Source of the DNA: Flavobacterium psychrophilum | GTDB lineage: Bacteria > Bacteroidota > Bacteroidia > Flavobacteriales > Flavobacteriaceae | Length of the DNA: 64,000 nt | Assembly: GCA_945860385.1 (NCBI GenBank) | Contig: CAMAQD010000010.1 | Coordinates: 1-64,000, forward strand | Reading direction: 5' to 3' | Shown here: positions 17,922-26,270 of the stretch, in pieces | How the letters are laid out: the number at the start of each line of letters is the position of its first letter | Position numbering within the stretch: position 1 is the first letter of the stretch | Translations under genes and position numbers: made by a program | Notes under the pieces: generated by a model | What the model was told of the DNA's origin: nothing | What the model saw: only the letters and a program-made list of their open reading frames with translations | Database searches by the model: none

Positions 17922-18704
17922 ATGCAATTAGAATTTTATAAATATCAGGGAACAGGAAACGATTTTGTAATGATTGACAATAGGTCTGAATTTTTCCCAA
18001 AGGAAAATGTTCAGCTCGTGGCTCGTTTGTGCGACAGACGTTTTGGAATTGGCGGAGATGGTCTTATTTTGCTAGAAAATGATACTGCAACCGATTTTAA
18101 AATGGTGTATTTCAATTCAGATGGAAATCAAGGCTCTATGTGTGGCAATGGAGGTCGTTGTTTGGTGGCTTTCGCCAAAGATTTGAGAGTGATCAAAGAC
18201 AAATGTACTTTTATCGCTACCGATGGTTTGCATCACGCCAGCGTTGCCAATGACGGAACCGTTTCTTTGCAAATGATTGATGTTGCCAATATTAAAAGGG
18301 AAAGCGATTACACTTTTATGAATACAGGTTCGCCGCATCACGTGCAAATGGTTGAGGATTTAAAACATTATAATGTAAAGGAAAACGGAGCAGCCCTTCG
18401 TTACGGTTCTTTGTATGGAAAAGAGGGAAGTAATATCAATTTCGTAAAAAAAATAAATGAGGATACTTTTTCACTTCGCACCTATGAAAGAGGTGTTGAA
18501 GATGAGACTTTAGCCTGTGGAACTGGAGCTACAGCGGTTGCCATTGCGATGAATGCTACAGGACAAACAAATGCTTCTTCGATTAAATTAAACGTAGAAG
18601 GCGGAAAATTAGCCGTTTCTTTTGATAAAATGGGTGATGTTTTTACCAATGTTTTCTTAATTGGTCCAGCAGAATTTGTGTTTAAAGGAGTGATTGAGCT
18701 TTAG
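17922..18704 (+). CDS. dapF: diaminopimelate epimerase
   Basis: Converts LL- to meso-diaminopimelate for lysine and peptidoglycan synthesis; cofactor-free two-base mechanism. From the ATG at 17922 the protein has 260 residues and begins MQLEFYKYQGTGNDF, the usual DapF N-terminus; the ORF itself opens 11 codons earlier, overlapping the -7 element. Catalytic cysteines are Cys74 in MCGNGGRC and Cys199 in ACGTGATA. It heads a tight run with a small membrane protein (10 bases on), a GNAT, mltG and a DUF2279 protein, so peptidoglycan synthesis and processing genes seem to share a transcript. Confidence 0.95.
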   Translation: MQLEFYKYQGTGNDFVMIDNRSEFFPKENVQLVARLCDRRFGIGGDGLILLENDTATDFKMVYFNSDGNQGSMCGNGGRCLVAFAKDLRVIKDKCTFIATDGLHHASVANDGTVSLQMIDVANIKRESDYTFMNTGSPHHVQMVEDLKHYNVKENGAALRYGSLYGKEGSNINFVKKINEDTFSLRTYERGVEDETLACGTGATAVAIAMNATGQTNASSIKLNVEGGKLAVSFDKMGDVFTNVFLIGPAEFVFKGVIEL

Positions 18705-18714
18705 TTATCAAATT

Positions 18715-18915
18715 ATGGCAACACCAGATTTATTAATTTTAGTATTGTTGTTGTTTATTTGCTGTTTCCTTTTTTATTCTCAATTTAAAAAGGGTGAATT
18801 TTCAAAAAAAAATTATTATGAGCAGTATCGTTTAATGAAAGGTTTTATTTTTATGCCTATTTTGATAATAATTTTGCTTGTTGCTATCTTTAATAAATTG
18901 TTCACAAATTCATAA
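18715..18915 (+). CDS. small two-helix membrane protein
   Basis: Predicted 66-residue inner-membrane protein with two hydrophobic helices (about 4-21 and 43-60) joined by a charged loop (KKGEFSKKNYYEQYRLMKG). I chose the ATG at 18715, 10 bases after dapF, instead of an earlier ATG overlapping it. I recognise no family. Its place between dapF and the GNAT gene, with gaps of 10 and 9 bases, argues that it is a real cotranscribed gene. Confidence 0.6.
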   Translation: MATPDLLILVLLLFICCFLFYSQFKKGEFSKKNYYEQYRLMKGFIFMPILIIILLVAIFNKLFTNS

Positions 18916-18924
18916 TTCTAAAAA

Positions 18925-19458
18925 ATGATAACTTTAAAAGGCGACAACATCTACCTCCGAGCACTCGAACCTAACGATTTGGAGTTTGTGTACGCGATGG
19001 AAAATGACCAAAGCATTTGGGAAGTAAGTAACACACAGACGCCTTACAGTCGGTTTTTGGTGAAACAATACCTCGAAAATGCCCATCAGGACATATATGA
19101 AGCCAAACAATTGCGATTAGCGATTTGTCAGGATGAGGATTTTCCGGCACTCGGATTAATTGATTTATTTGATTTTGATCCCAAGAACAATAGAGCAGGA
19201 GTAGGTATTGTAATTCAGGGAAATGAAAACAGAAAACGGAATGTCGGTTCTGAAGCTTTGGAACTTTTGATTCGCTATTCTTTTTATCATCTTAATTTAC
19301 ATCAATTGTATGCAAATATTGGTGCGGAAAATGAAGCTAGTGTTGCTCTTTTTACTAAATTTGGGTTTCAAAAAATAGGCACAAAAAAAGATTGGACTTT
19401 AGTTAATGGAGTCTATAAAGACGAGGCTATTTTTCAATTAATCAATAATCAACTTTAA
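18925..19458 (+). CDS. GNAT family N-acetyltransferase (RimJ/SpeG-like)
   Basis: Acetyl-CoA-dependent acetyltransferase of the Acetyltransf_3 group, 177 residues. It opens with the typical YLRALEPNDLEFVYAMEND segment and has the acetyl-CoA loop around RKRNVGSEALELLI, then NIGAENEASVALFTKFGFQ, the usual end of the fold. Similar proteins acetylate ribosomal-protein N-termini, polyamines or small amines; the substrate cannot be told. Gaps of 9 and 11 bases to its neighbours place it in the dapF - mltG run. Confidence 0.85.
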   Translation: MITLKGDNIYLRALEPNDLEFVYAMENDQSIWEVSNTQTPYSRFLVKQYLENAHQDIYEAKQLRLAICQDEDFPALGLIDLFDFDPKNNRAGVGIVIQGNENRKRNVGSEALELLIRYSFYHLNLHQLYANIGAENEASVALFTKFGFQKIGTKKDWTLVNGVYKDEAIFQLINNQL

Positions 19459-19469
19459 AAATTTTAATT

Positions 19470-20510
19470 TTGAATTTAAAGAAAATCATAACAATCGCAG
19501 CCGTCATATTCATTTCAGTATTGCTGATTTACGGCGGCATAGTGGCCAATCAAATTTTTTCTAAAAATACTAAATTTTCAGAAAATGAATTATTCGTTCA
19601 CGTGCCAACAGGTTCCACTTATGAAGATGTAAAGAAGATAATTGCCCCTTTTGTCGAAAATATGGATCGTTTTGAAATGGTCGCTGATAAACGAAGTTAC
19701 CCTGAAAACGTAAAACCAGGGCGATTTTTATTTACGAACGGAATGAATAGTTATGATTTGGTTAAATCACTAAGAAACAATGTTCCAGTGAAATTGGCTT
19801 TTAACAATCAAGAACGATTAGAAGATTTTGCCGCAAGAGTAAGTTCGCAAATTGAACCTGATAGTTTGTTATTATTGAAAACCTTCAAAGATTCTATTTT
19901 CTTGAAAGAGAATGATTTTACTGATGAGAATGTTTTTGTAATGTTTATTCCTAATACTTACGAGGTGTATTGGAATATTTCTGCCGAGAAATTCCGTGAT
20001 AAAATGATCAAGGAATACCACAATTTTTGGAATAAAGAACGAATTGCAAAGGCTGAAAAACAAGGTTTAACTCCTGTTGAAGCGACCATTTTAGCATCGA
20101 TTGTCCACAAAGAATCGGTTAAAAAAGACGAAAGACCCAGAATTGCAGGTGTTTATTTGAATAGAATGAGACTGGAAATGCCTCTTCAAGCTGATCCCAC
20201 TGTGATTTTTGCTATTAAAAAGAAAGACAATGATTTTCATCAGGTTATCAAAAGAGTATTTTATAATGACTTGTTTTTAAACTCACCATACAATACCTAT
20301 AAAGTGACTGGGCTTCCTCCTGGACCTATTGCAATGCCCGATATTACGGCTTTGGATGCGGTTTTAAATCCTGAAAAAAATGACTTTATTTATTTCTGTG
20401 CCAGCGTAGAGCGTTTTGGTTACCACGAATTTGCAGCTACTTTGCCGGAGCACAATTTGAATGCCAAAAAGTATTCCGATTGGATTAACGGTCAAGGTGT
20501 AAAAAGATAA
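19470..20510 (+). CDS. mltG: endolytic transglycosylase MltG
   Basis: Membrane-anchored lytic transglycosylase that cuts nascent glycan strands (YceG/MltG family), 346 residues with one N-terminal membrane helix (about 7-24) and a periplasmic YceG domain. Catalytic Glu215 lies in ASIVHKES; LQADPTVIFA and GLPPGPIAMP are further family landmarks. The start used is TTG at 19470, because no ATG gives the full anchor; MNLKKIITIAA follows naturally. It comes 11 bases after the GNAT gene and 2 bases before the DUF2279 gene, so it is translated within a common transcript. Confidence 0.93.
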   Translation: MNLKKIITIAAVIFISVLLIYGGIVANQIFSKNTKFSENELFVHVPTGSTYEDVKKIIAPFVENMDRFEMVADKRSYPENVKPGRFLFTNGMNSYDLVKSLRNNVPVKLAFNNQERLEDFAARVSSQIEPDSLLLLKTFKDSIFLKENDFTDENVFVMFIPNTYEVYWNISAEKFRDKMIKEYHNFWNKERIAKAEKQGLTPVEATILASIVHKESVKKDERPRIAGVYLNRMRLEMPLQADPTVIFAIKKKDNDFHQVIKRVFYNDLFLNSPYNTYKVTGLPPGPIAMPDITALDAVLNPEKNDFIYFCASVERFGYHEFAATLPEHNLNAKKYSDWINGQGVKR

Positions 20511-20512
20511 TT

Positions 20513-21427
20513 TTGAACGGCAAAAAACAATTTTATTTTTTGTTTTTGTTGGTGTTCCAAAGTATTTTTGCGCAGAATTCATTCGATACTTTTTTAAAAC
20601 CATCCGATTCTTTAAACCAGAAAAGGCAAAATTCGGTATTCATCACCGAAGCTGTTTTGGCTTCAGGAGCTTTGATTGGCTTGAACCAACTTTGGTATGC
20701 GGATTATCCCAAATCCAATTTTCATTTCATAAATGACAATTCAGAGTGGATGCAAATGGATAAAGTAGGACATCTTTATTCTTCCTATCACATTGGTCGA
20801 TTCGGTGCAGAAGCATTGAATTGGAGCGGAGCGAGCAAAAAAAAACAATTGATTTATGGAGCTAGTTTAGGATTTGTGTTCCTAACAGCTGTTGAGGTTA
20901 TGGACGGTTATTCTGCTGAATGGGGAGCATCTATGGGAGATGTTGTTGCCAATGCTTCGGGAACTGCGTTGTATGTTTCTCAGGAATTGATTTGGAAAGA
21001 ACAACGGATCGTTCCAAAATTCTCCTATCATAAAACCCAATATTCAGATTACAGGCCAGATGTTTTGGGAAGTACCATTCCAGAGCAAATTTTGAAAGAT
21101 TATAACGGACAAACGTATTGGTTTTCGGCTAATATATATTCTTTTTCTAAAGGGTCAAAAATTCCTAAATGGTTGAATCTTGCATTGGGTTATGGAGCAG
21201 ATGGAATGGTTAGTGGAAATGATGAAAATGTCGCTCCAATTTTGACTCCAAAACCCGAAAAATTCAGGCAATTTTACCTTAGTTTGGATGTAGATTTGAC
21301 AAAAATTTATACAAAATCACATTTTTTGAAGACAATTTTTTCCGTTTTTAATACCATAAAAATTCCTGCACCAACGCTTCAATACTCGACTCACAGTGGG
21401 TTCAAGTTCTATGCTTTTTATTTTTAG
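20513..21427 (+). CDS. DUF2279 (YfiM-like) envelope protein
   Basis: Exported protein of the DUF2279 group, 304 residues. The TTG at 20513 gives a signal peptide (about 1-20, ending SIFAQ) and lies two bases after mltG, suggesting coupled translation. The conserved part is about 60-165: MDKVGHLYSSYHIGRFGAEAL, then EVMDGYSAEWGASMGDVVANASG, as seen in YfiM lipoproteins. A C-terminal region of about 130 residues may form an outer-membrane-like beta domain. The biochemical role is unknown; the link to mltG and dapF hints at cell-wall work. Confidence 0.75.
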   Translation: MNGKKQFYFLFLLVFQSIFAQNSFDTFLKPSDSLNQKRQNSVFITEAVLASGALIGLNQLWYADYPKSNFHFINDNSEWMQMDKVGHLYSSYHIGRFGAEALNWSGASKKKQLIYGASLGFVFLTAVEVMDGYSAEWGASMGDVVANASGTALYVSQELIWKEQRIVPKFSYHKTQYSDYRPDVLGSTIPEQILKDYNGQTYWFSANIYSFSKGSKIPKWLNLALGYGADGMVSGNDENVAPILTPKPEKFRQFYLSLDVDLTKIYTKSHFLKTIFSVFNTIKIPAPTLQYSTHSGFKFYAFYF

Positions 21428-21481
21428 ATAATATTAACAGCTTGATTTTCAGTCATATTTTTTATTTTTAAGATTTTATTG

Positions 21482-21489
21482 TATCTTTG
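21482..21489 (+). promoter_or_regulatory. -7 element before the lysozyme-fold gene
   Basis: TATCTTTG followed by CACCGC, a very typical Flavobacterium start region, 48 bases before the gene. No clear TTG is seen upstream. Confidence 0.5.
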
Positions 21490-21536
21490 CACCGCAGAAA
21501 TTTCAATACGGGACAGCGTTTGAAGAAAAACAATTT

Positions 21537-22172
21537 ATGATAAACAAGTGGTTTTTTTATACAAGTTTAGCTCTTATTATTGCCTTTTTAAGCTCCGGTT
21601 TTAAACCCTCTGAATTAGACTCCAATGATTGGTTTCTGATTAATGAAAATGATGGAACACACTACTTATATCCATCTCAAAAACAAAATGATTATACTAA
21701 TTTGAATATTCCTTATACTGGTAAATTCTTCATTGGTTATAAAGAAGCAATCGCCTTTAAAGAATCGCAAGGCAAATACAAAAAAATAAATTCTCTTGGA
21801 TATATGGGCAAATACCAATTTGGTGCCACAACTTTAAAAACCGTTGGAATTGATGATACTAGTCAGTTTTTGAACAGTCCAAGAATGCAGGAAAAAGCTT
21901 TTGTAGCTCTTATTGCGAAAAATAAATCGGAATTAAAAGATATTATTGAAAAACACGAAGGACAAGTTTTTGCTGGAATTGTAATAACGGAATCTGGCAT
22001 ATTGGCCGCCGCACATCTTGGCGGAGTAGGATCGGTAAAAAAATTTTTTAAACACGAAGGGAAACGCTATTTCAAAGATGCTTATGGAACATCTATCAGA
22101 AGCTATATGAGAGATTTTGGAGGATATGAAACTTCTGGAATTGTTGCCGATAGTAATGCAACTGTGCAATAA
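21537..22172 (+). CDS. secreted lysozyme-fold protein, probable peptidoglycan hydrolase
   Basis: 211 residues with an N-terminal hydrophobic signal (about 5-20). From about 70 on, the sequence IAFKESQGKYKKINSLGYMGKYQFGATTLKTVGI looks like a lysozyme/transglycosylase-type domain: Glu in FKESQG as candidate acid, then the YQFG segment; AHLGGVGSVKKFF follows. Relatives in Flavobacterium are often named peptidoglycan-binding LysM proteins, although I see no LysM repeat here. It has its own -7 element and a strong terminator, so it is a one-gene unit next to mltG. The enzymatic role is inferred from the fold only. Confidence 0.65.
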   Translation: MINKWFFYTSLALIIAFLSSGFKPSELDSNDWFLINENDGTHYLYPSQKQNDYTNLNIPYTGKFFIGYKEAIAFKESQGKYKKINSLGYMGKYQFGATTLKTVGIDDTSQFLNSPRMQEKAFVALIAKNKSELKDIIEKHEGQVFAGIVITESGILAAAHLGGVGSVKKFFKHEGKRYFKDAYGTSIRSYMRDFGGYETSGIVADSNATVQ

Positions 22173-22191
22173 TTTAATCTTATAAAATACT

Positions 22192-22219
22192 AAACCACGC
22201 TGTTCCGCGTGGTTTTTTT
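22192..22219 (+). terminator. Rho-independent terminator of the lysozyme-fold gene
   Basis: Perfect 9-bp stem AAACCACGC / GCGTGGTTT (22192-22200 and 22207-22215), 6-base loop, T tract. It ends 4 bases before the stop codon of the convergent methyltransferase gene and may serve that one weakly. Confidence 0.85.
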
Positions 22220-22223
22220 ATGC

Positions 22224-22949
22224 TTACATTTTGTGAATGATAAAAATAGTAGGTCGATTGTGCAAATCCACTTGTGTTTTTTTCCATTCAGATGCTCTCA
22301 TCGTTTTGATAAATTCGGTTGGCATAGTAATGTCTGTCGCAACACAAATATAAGTTGAAGGACTCAAGGCTTGAATGATATCCTCCAGCATTTTATTATT
22401 TCTGTAAGGTGTTTCAATAAATATTTGAGATTGATTTTTATCTTGAGATAATTTCTCTAAATTTTTTAAAACTGTCTTTTTCTCTGCTTTGTCAATAGGA
22501 ATATAACCATTAAATGCAAAACTTTGTCCATTCATCCCAGAGGCCATAATCGCTAATAAGATAGAAGATGGGCCTACTAATGGTATAACCTGAATTCCTT
22601 TTTCGTGGGCCAATTTTACAATCACAGCACCCGGATCAGCAACTCCAGGACAACCTGCTTCACTCATTAAACCCACATTTTTGCCTTCTAGACAAGGTTG
22701 CAGCATTTTGGAGTGTTCAGAAATTTCGGTGTGTTTGTTTAGCGAACTCAGTCGAAGCAAGGCTTGAACTTTTTGAGGTTGAATGCTTTTAATGAATTTT
22801 CTAGCTGTTTTCTCGTTTTCTACAATGTAATCATCAATGAAATCAATACTTCTTTTTATGGTTTGAGGTAAAACATCATTAGGATCACCTTCTTCTCCTA
22901 AAGTAGTTGGAATTAGATAGAGTTTTCCTAAAGAAAGGTTTGGTTTCAT
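22224..22949 (-). CDS. RsmI-like SAM-dependent methyltransferase
   Basis: Tetrapyrrole-methylase-fold enzyme of the RsmI branch, which 2'-O-methylates C1402 of 16S rRNA in E. coli. Seen: LYLIPTTLG at the N-terminus, MSEAGCPGVADPGA (SAM/substrate loop) and VIPLVGPSSILLAIMASG, followed by FNGYIP and IFIETPYRNN. At 241 residues it is shorter than RsmI (about 280) and lacks its C-terminal extension; Bacteroidota often carry such a short paralog. It is third in the run dnaA - phosphatase - methyltransferase (51-base gap). Methylation of rRNA is likely but not certain. Confidence 0.82.
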   Translation of the reverse strand: MKPNLSLGKLYLIPTTLGEEGDPNDVLPQTIKRSIDFIDDYIVENEKTARKFIKSIQPQKVQALLRLSSLNKHTEISEHSKMLQPCLEGKNVGLMSEAGCPGVADPGAVIVKLAHEKGIQVIPLVGPSSILLAIMASGMNGQSFAFNGYIPIDKAEKKTVLKNLEKLSQDKNQSQIFIETPYRNNKMLEDIIQALSPSTYICVATDITMPTEFIKTMRASEWKKTQVDLHNRPTIFIIHKM

Positions 22950-23000
22950 TGTATTCTAATTTAGATATATGATAGGACTTGGATTCTATTTTAATAGTAA

Positions 23001-23468
23001 TCAGGAATGTTTCTCAATGAGTTTTTTGGCAATTATATCACAAGTCTCATCTAGCATTTTGTAAACCACTTCAAATCCATTAGTTAACCCAAAATAAGGG
23101 TCTGGAACATCTACATTTTCATTTGGAAATAATTCATTCAAAATGAGTTGTACTTTTTTGATGTGTTCGGGATTGTTAGCAAGCTGAATTACATCCAAAT
23201 AATTGGAATGATCCATAACATAGATGTAGTCAAAAGCATCAAAATCGCTTTCTGCAAATTGTCTACCTTTTTGCTGCGAGATATCTAGTTTGTACTTTTT
23301 TGCAACAGCAATAGAGCGTTCATCAGGTTGACGACCGATATGCCAAGAGCCTGTTCCGGCAGATTCTACTGTGAATTTCTTTTTTGGAAGTTTTGATGCT
23401 AATATGCCTTCGGCTAGAGGAGACCGACAAATATTTCCTAAGCAAACCATTAAAATTTTGATGGACAT
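23001..23468 (-). CDS. low molecular weight protein tyrosine phosphatase
   Basis: Cytoplasmic phosphatase (LMWPc domain), 155 residues. The P-loop is CLGNICRS with nucleophile Cys9 and Arg15 near the N-terminus, and the general acid Asp123 sits in VPDPYFG. Family members dephosphorylate tyrosine kinases of exopolysaccharide systems or arginine phosphates; no kinase partner is nearby. It starts 6 bases after dnaA ends, so it is very likely cotranscribed with it, an arrangement I know from other Flavobacteriia. Confidence 0.92.
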   Translation of the reverse strand: MSIKILMVCLGNICRSPLAEGILASKLPKKKFTVESAGTGSWHIGRQPDERSIAVAKKYKLDISQQKGRQFAESDFDAFDYIYVMDHSNYLDVIQLANNPEHIKKVQLILNELFPNENVDVPDPYFGLTNGFEVVYKMLDETCDIIAKKLIEKHS

Positions 23469-23474
23469 AAACGT

Positions 23475-24902
23475 TTAAAGCGTTAATTTTTTATTGATAT
23501 CCTCAACAAATTTTTTGAATTGTTTGTCAGTGGCAACTAGATTATCGACGGTTTTGCAGGCGTGTAAAACGGTTGCGTGATCGCGGTCGCCTATTTGTGA
23601 ACCAATGTTTGCCAAAGAAGCTTTAGTGAATTTTTTAGCAAAAAACATGGCCAATTGACGAGCCTGAACAATATGTCTTTTTCTAGTTTTGGATTGCAGT
23701 GTTTCTAAATCCAATTGGAAATAATCGGAAACAATTTTTTGTATGTAGTCAATAGAAATTTCTCGTTTTACATTTTTAACAAATTTCTCTACAACACTTT
23801 TTGCCAATTCTAGTGTTACTTCTTTTTTATTAAAAGAAGATTGTGCAATCAGGGAAATAATGGCTCCTTCTAATTCTCTAACATTAGATTTGATATTTCT
23901 GGCAACATATTCGATGATCTCATCAGGAATTTCTACACCATCGCGGTATAAAATATTCTTGAGGATAGAAATTCTGGTTTCATAATCTGGTTGGTGCAAT
24001 TCAGCCGATAATCCCCATTTGAAACGAGACAACAATCGTTGTTCAATGTCTTGCATATCAACAGGAGCTTTGTCCGAAGTCAAAATTACCTGTTTGCCGT
24101 TTTGGTGCAAATAATTAAAAATATGGAAAAAAACATCCTGAGTTCCTGATTTCCCCGAAAGAAATTGAACATCATCGATGATTAGTACATCTATAAGTTG
24201 GTAGAAATGAATAAAATCATTTCGATTGTTTTTCTTTACAGAATCAATATATTGTTGTGTAAAAATTTCTGCAGAAATGTATAAAACTGTTTTTTCAGGA
24301 TATTTATCTTTGATTTCAACACCAATTGCGTGAGCCAAATGTGTTTTACCTAAACCAACCCCACCAAAAATCAATAATGGATTAAACGAAGTTCCACCTG
24401 GTTTATTGGCTACAGCCATACCTGCTGAACGAGCCAGTCTGTTAGAATCTCCTTCAAGAAAATTATCAAAACTATAATTGGCATTCAGTTGTGATTCGAT
24501 TTTTAAATTTCGAATACCTGGAATTACAAACGGATTTTTTAATTCTGGATTAAGGTTCTTGTATGGAGCGTCAACATCTTGTGGTTTCATAGGCACTCGA
24601 TTTGAACTTGGCAATTGCTCCGTGTAAGGTTGTTTATTGCCATAAGTGTTTTCCATTTTGATTTTATAGAGTAACTTTGCATTTTTACCGAGTTCTTTGG
24701 TTAGCGCTACTTTTAATAATTTCACATAATGTTCTTCAAGCCATTCATAGAAAAATTTACTTGGAACCTGAATGTATAATGCATTATCTGTAAGTTCAAC
24801 TGACTTAATAGGTTCGAACCAAGTTTTATATGCTTGGTCTGCGATGTTGTCTTTTATAAAAGAGAGGCAGTTTTCCCATACTGATTGTGCAGTCTTGTTC
24901 AT
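23475..24902 (-). CDS. dnaA: chromosomal replication initiator DnaA
   Basis: Initiator of chromosome replication: an ATP-dependent origin-binding AAA+ protein. I start at the ATG at 24902 (475 residues, MNKTAQSVWENCLSF), which fits the family; the ORF itself opens 13 codons earlier. Domain I 1-80, linker about 85-140, AAA+ core with Walker A GGVGLGKT (180-187) and Walker B LIIDDVQFL, and the C-terminal DNA-binding domain with IGDRDHATVLHACKTV. One DnaA-box-like 9-mer lies upstream. dnaN is not adjacent, as is usual in Bacteroidota. The phosphatase gene follows after 6 bases. Confidence 0.96.
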   Translation of the reverse strand: MNKTAQSVWENCLSFIKDNIADQAYKTWFEPIKSVELTDNALYIQVPSKFFYEWLEEHYVKLLKVALTKELGKNAKLLYKIKMENTYGNKQPYTEQLPSSNRVPMKPQDVDAPYKNLNPELKNPFVIPGIRNLKIESQLNANYSFDNFLEGDSNRLARSAGMAVANKPGGTSFNPLLIFGGVGLGKTHLAHAIGVEIKDKYPEKTVLYISAEIFTQQYIDSVKKNNRNDFIHFYQLIDVLIIDDVQFLSGKSGTQDVFFHIFNYLHQNGKQVILTSDKAPVDMQDIEQRLLSRFKWGLSAELHQPDYETRISILKNILYRDGVEIPDEIIEYVARNIKSNVRELEGAIISLIAQSSFNKKEVTLELAKSVVEKFVKNVKREISIDYIQKIVSDYFQLDLETLQSKTRKRHIVQARQLAMFFAKKFTKASLANIGSQIGDRDHATVLHACKTVDNLVATDKQFKKFVEDINKKLTL

Positions 24903-24987
24903 AAATGTGGTTAAATTATTTCGTTTTGGTAATGATTTCAATTAAAAAATACTGTCAAATCAGTATGGTTTTTCGGGGTAACAAATA

Positions 24988-24996
24988 TGTGAATAA
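24988..24996 (-). promoter_or_regulatory. single DnaA-box-like site upstream of dnaA
   Basis: Minus strand TTATTCACA, one base off the consensus TTATCCACA, 86 bases before the dnaA start and just ahead of a TATTTG sequence that may be part of the promoter. Position suggests autoregulation. One box does not make an origin. Confidence 0.45.
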
Positions 24997-25086
24997 ATAT
25001 CGCTAAAAAAAAATTTTTTAGATGTAATTTTTATAAAATATTATTGTATAGGATTTTAAAAGTTTAATTTTTTAATGTTTAATTTA

Positions 25087-25488
25087 ATGGAATATCATCA
25101 AACTCAAATCCGTGTTCGCTATTCAGAAACGGATCAAATGCGAGTAGTTTATCACGGAAATTATGCTCAATATTTTGAAATAGGAAGGGTCGAATGGCTC
25201 AGGAATAAAGGGATCTCATATAAATGGATGGAAGATAATGGAATTATGCTTCCAGTAGTTTCCTTAACGATGAATTACAAAAAATCAGCTCGGTATGATG
25301 AACTTTTAACGTTAAAAACGATACTTAAAAATAGGACGACAGTTAAGATTGAATTTGACTATGAACTTTACAATGAAAGTGAAGAGTTATTAACAACGGG
25401 CAACTCAATTTTAGTTTTTGTCGATATGAAAACAGGAAAACCCGTAAGTCCTCCTCAATATCTTACGGACATTTTGAATAGAGTTTAA
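25087..25488 (+). CDS. YbgC-like acyl-CoA thioesterase
   Basis: Hot-dog-fold thioesterase of the 4HBT/YbgC family, about 133 residues from the ATG at 25087; an ATG four codons earlier is also possible. Motif SETDQMRVVYHGNYAQYFEIGRVEW contains the conserved Asp and the VVYHGNY core that binds and cleaves acyl-CoA. It is usually cytoplasmic and often linked to the Tol-Pal envelope system in Proteobacteria; no tol genes are here. It is divergent from dnaA. Its apparent terminator lies inside the end of the opposing gene. Confidence 0.9.
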   Translation: MEYHQTQIRVRYSETDQMRVVYHGNYAQYFEIGRVEWLRNKGISYKWMEDNGIMLPVVSLTMNYKKSARYDELLTLKTILKNRTTVKIEFDYELYNESEELLTTGNSILVFVDMKTGKPVSPPQYLTDILNRV

Positions 25489-25539
25489 CGATTGATTGAT
25501 TTTTTTGATAATTTGGTAAAATCAACTCTTTTTTTAGAT

Positions 25540-26145
25540 TTAGTAAAGCCGAATTATTTTCACTTCAAACATAGTATTAAAAATGTCGAATACCATTTCG
25601 GCATTTTTTTTTCGGGTAAGAATTTCTATTTCGCAACTCATTTCCATTTTTTGCGCAACTATTTCAATGCCTTTTTCCTTTATCACTCGCATCACTTTAT
25701 TGATGTTTTTATAATCGAAAGCAATTTGAAAACGAATGTCGATTGTTTTTTCGATAATTTCTGATGATTCTAACGTCAATTGCGCAGCAGTTCTATAAGC
25801 TGAAATCAATCCGCCCACTCCCAATTTAACGCCACCAAAAAAGCGAACAATTACCACCAAAACATTAGTAACTCCAAAAGATTGAATTTGACCATAAATA
25901 GGTGTTCCTGCGGTATTGCTGGGTTCACCATCGTCATTTACTCTATATATTATGGTTTCAGTGCCAATTTGATAAGCATAACAATAGTGAACCGCGTGGG
26001 GATGTTGTTTTCGCAAACTGTCAATTATGGGTTTTATTACTAATTCGGACTGAATGGGAAAAGCATAACCAAAAAATTTACTATTTTTTTCTTTAAATAG
26101 AATCTCTTCTGATGGAGAGGCGATTGTTTTGTAAGTATCTTCCAT
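25540..26145 (-). CDS. IMPACT/YigZ family protein (UPF0029)
   Basis: Protein of the YigZ/IMPACT family, 201 residues. The N-terminal UPF0029 domain (about 15-125) has the signature VRFFGGVKLGVGGLISAY and VNDDGEPSNTAGTPIYGQI; the C-terminal ferredoxin-like part (about 135-200) is DUF1949-like. Eukaryotic IMPACT inhibits GCN2; the bacterial role is not settled, with ribosome or translation-stress links suggested. It is convergent with the thioesterase gene, and about 125 bases of AT-rich DNA separate it from the HAD gene. Confidence 0.9.
   Translation of the reverse strand: MEDTYKTIASPSEEILFKEKNSKFFGYAFPIQSELVIKPIIDSLRKQHPHAVHYCYAYQIGTETIIYRVNDDGEPSNTAGTPIYGQIQSFGVTNVLVVIVRFFGGVKLGVGGLISAYRTAAQLTLESSEIIEKTIDIRFQIAFDYKNINKVMRVIKEKGIEIVAQKMEMSCEIEILTRKKNAEMVFDIFNTMFEVKIIRLY
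25579..25612 (+). terminator. thioesterase terminator embedded in the opposing gene
   Basis: Stem AAAAATGTCGAA (25579-25590) with TTCGGCATTTTT (25597-25608), one G-T pair, 6-base loop, T tract to 25612. It lies within the last 75 bases of the convergent IMPACT gene, so both functions are encoded in the same DNA. Confidence 0.65.
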
Positions 26146-26270
26146 TTATAATGGCAAAATTCACGTTTAAATTGAATGATAATGGCTATTTCAATTACAA
26201 TATTTGAATAGTAGTGGATTTTATTTTAATGATTTTTGTCGATTTTTTTTTTGATTGTCATTGTCTTTTT

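Noticed and set aside
24903..25086. Replication origin next to dnaA
   Set aside because: Only one DnaA-box-like 9-mer and no iterated boxes; Bacteroidota origins are often away from dnaA.
25492..25764. Plus-strand ORF of 90 codons right after the thioesterase
   Set aside because: It is antisense to the end of the well-supported IMPACT gene and contains the thioesterase terminator.
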